Part shown: positions 30,037-31,332 of the stretch, one piece after another
How positions within the stretch are numbered: position 1 is the first letter of the stretch
Layout of the letters: each line of letters opens with the position of its first letter
Origin: an uncultured Oscillibacter sp.
GTDB lineage: Bacteria > Bacillota > Clostridia > Oscillospirales > Oscillospiraceae
Reading direction: 5' to 3'
Assembly (NCBI GenBank): GCA_900550685.1
Contig: URTS01000007.1
Location: 1-31,332 of the forward strand
Length of the DNA stretch: 31,332 nt
Notes under the pieces: generated by a model
Told to the model about the DNA's origin: nothing
Database searches by the model: none
The model's input: the letters and a program-made list of their open reading frames with translations, nothing else
Made by a program: the position numbers and the translations under genes

Positions 30037-31320
30037 ATGAGCAATTATCATTTTGAAACTTTGCAGCTTCACGTAGGCCAGGAACAGCCCGATCCCGCCA
30101 CCGATTCCCGGGCCGTGCCCATTTACCAGACCACCTCCTACGTGTTCAAAAACTCCGCCCACGCCGCCGCCCGCTTCGGTCTGCAGGATGCGGGCAACAT
30201 CTACGGCCGCCTGACCAACTCCACCCAGGACGTGCTGGAAAAGCGGATCGCGGCTCTGGAGGGCGGCGCAGCGGCCCTGGCCACCGCTTCCGGCGCGGCG
30301 GCCATCACCTACACCATCCAGGCTCTGGCCCAGGCAGGGGACCACATCGTGGCCCAGAAGACCATTTACGGCGGCAGCTTCAACCTGCTGGCCCACACCC
30401 TGCCCGCCTTCGGCGTCACCACCACCTTTGTCAACGCCCATGACCTTTCCGAGGTGGAAAACGCCATCCAGCCCAACACCAAGGCCATCTATCTGGAGAC
30501 TCTGGGCAACCCCAACAGTGACATCCCCGACATCGACGCCATTGCGGAAATTGCCCATAAGCACGGCCTGCCTGTGGTGGTGGACAACACCTTCGGCACC
30601 CCCTACCTGATCCGCCCCATTGAGCACGGTGCCGACATCGTGGTCCACTCCGCCACCAAGTTCATCGGCGGCCACGGCACCACCCTGGGCGGCATCATCG
30701 TGGACTCCGGCAAGTTCGCCTGGAAGGCCAGCGGCAAGTATGCCCCCATCGCCGAGCCCAACCCCAGCTACCATGGTGTCTCCTTCGTGGACGCCGCCGG
30801 TCCCGCCGCCTTCGTCACCTATGTCCGGGCCATTCTGCTGCGGGATACCGGCGCGGCCATTTCTCCCTTCAACGCCTTCCTGCTGCTCCAGGGCGTGGAG
30901 ACCCTGTCCCTGCGGCTGGACCGCCACGCGGAGAACACCAAGAAGGTGGTGGAGTACCTGGTGCACCATCCCAAGGTGGAGCATGTGAACCATCCCAGCC
31001 TGCCCGACCATCCCGACCACGCCCTGTATGAGAAATATTTCCCCAACGGCGGCGCGTCCATCTTCACCTTTGAGATCAAGGGCGGCCAGAAGGAGGCCCA
31101 CGCCTTTATCGACCATTTGGAAATTTTCTCCCTGCTGGCCAACGTGGCGGATGTGAAGTCCCTGGTGATCCACCCCGCCACCACCACCCATTCCCAGCTG
31201 ACCGCCGAGGAGCTGGCGGACCAGGGCATCAAGCCCAACACCATCCGCCTGTCCATCGGCACGGAGCATATCGACGATATCATCGCCGACCTGGAAAAGG
31301 GCTTTGCTGCTGTGGACTGA
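30037..31320 (+). CDS. metY: O-acetylhomoserine sulfhydrylase MetY
   Basis: MetY joins O-acetylhomoserine with sulfide to make homocysteine, the direct sulfhydrylation route to methionine; it uses pyridoxal phosphate. The 427 residues match the O-acetylhomoserine type, starting MSNYHFETLQLHVGQEQPD. The PLP lysine is K208 in VVHSATKFIGG. QTTSYVFKN (31-39), YGRLTNST (56-63), ETLGNPN (154-160) and DNTFGTPY (183-190) are characteristic. I start at ATG 30037, with GAGG 8 bases upstream; an in-frame ATG at 30019 lacks a ribosome site. The gene stands alone behind a long structured leader. Cystathionine gamma-synthase is the alternative; length and the LHVGQEQPD start favour MetY. Confidence 0.95.
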   Translation: MSNYHFETLQLHVGQEQPDPATDSRAVPIYQTTSYVFKNSAHAAARFGLQDAGNIYGRLTNSTQDVLEKRIAALEGGAAALATASGAAAITYTIQALAQAGDHIVAQKTIYGGSFNLLAHTLPAFGVTTTFVNAHDLSEVENAIQPNTKAIYLETLGNPNSDIPDIDAIAEIAHKHGLPVVVDNTFGTPYLIRPIEHGADIVVHSATKFIGGHGTTLGGIIVDSGKFAWKASGKYAPIAEPNPSYHGVSFVDAAGPAAFVTYVRAILLRDTGAAISPFNAFLLLQGVETLSLRLDRHAENTKKVVEYLVHHPKVEHVNHPSLPDHPDHALYEKYFPNGGASIFTFEIKGGQKEAHAFIDHLEIFSLLANVADVKSLVIHPATTTHSQLTAEELADQGIKPNTIRLSIGTEHIDDIIADLEKGFAAVD

Positions 31321-31332
31321 AAATAAAATAGA

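Noticed and set aside
1..31332. CRISPR arrays, tRNA or rRNA genes, insertion sequences, prophage, toxin-antitoxin pairs
   Set aside because: No spaced direct-repeat array, transposase or integrase, cloverleaf-like tRNA with T-loop, or rRNA segment was seen by eye. A tRNAscan or Infernal run would be decisive.

Overview
The window reads as a chromosomal, origin-proximal segment of a GC-rich (about 60% by eye) Gram-positive Clostridia-type bacterium. The Oscillospiraceae (Flavonifractor, Lawsonibacter, Oscillibacter, Dysosmobacter relatives) are my best guess and the genus is not decidable. The evidence is a T-box leader, Spo0J/Soj partition genes with two parS sites, DnaD and DnaI-type helicase loaders, a VanW/YoaR-like protein, a BMP-type nucleoside ABC transporter, strong AGGAGG ribosome sites and sigma-A type promoters. 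I see no rRNA, tRNA, CRISPR, prophage or transposon.

Layout. (1) 1-770, minus: start of hisS behind a T-box whose specifier looks like an Asp codon. (2) 767-3377, minus: mscL, rsmG, a MinD-like ATPase and an MgsA-like protein lacking key catalytic residues, possibly transcribed from a palindromic promoter at 3296-3335. (3) 3378-7123, minus: parA, parB, an uncharacterised membrane-anchored coiled-coil protein and serS, with two parS sites just upstream. (4) 7129-13730, minus: dut, maf, mreC, mreD, mrdA (PBP2) and a GH13 glycosidase, an envelope-elongation operon without mreB. (5) 13888-16930, minus: zapA, a U32 protein and a small membrane-anchored protein, joined by one-base stop/start overlaps. 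(6) 17084-19263, plus: dnaD-like and dnaI-like genes, divergent from zapA. (7) 19262-21098, minus: one VanW-family gene with a mosaic base composition. (8) 21169-28157, minus: deoC-deoD and a BMP lipoprotein plus ABC transporter (bmp, nupO, nupP, nupQ), a nucleoside uptake and catabolism block. (9) 28168-31320, plus: an SLH-containing trypsin-like protease, then metY behind a 350-nt leader.

Functionally the window links chromosome segregation and replication (parABS, dnaD/dnaI), cell division and wall elongation (zapA, mreCD, PBP2, MinD-like), nucleotide hygiene (dut, maf), translation (hisS, serS, rsmG) and salvage of nucleosides. Deoxyribose 1-phosphate from the phosphorylase can be isomerised by a mutase not seen here and cleaved by DeoC.

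The most unusual signal is the metY leader. A consensus promoter is followed by a 36-codon reading frame with a good ribosome site, a set of mutually exclusive 9-12 bp pairings and an intrinsic terminator, with a Cys codon inside the first pairing strand. This resembles a ribosome-mediated attenuator for sulfur amino acid synthesis. Other candidates are the MgsA pseudoenzyme, the Asp-type T-box on hisS, the palindromic promoter and the parAB-linked coiled-coil protein.
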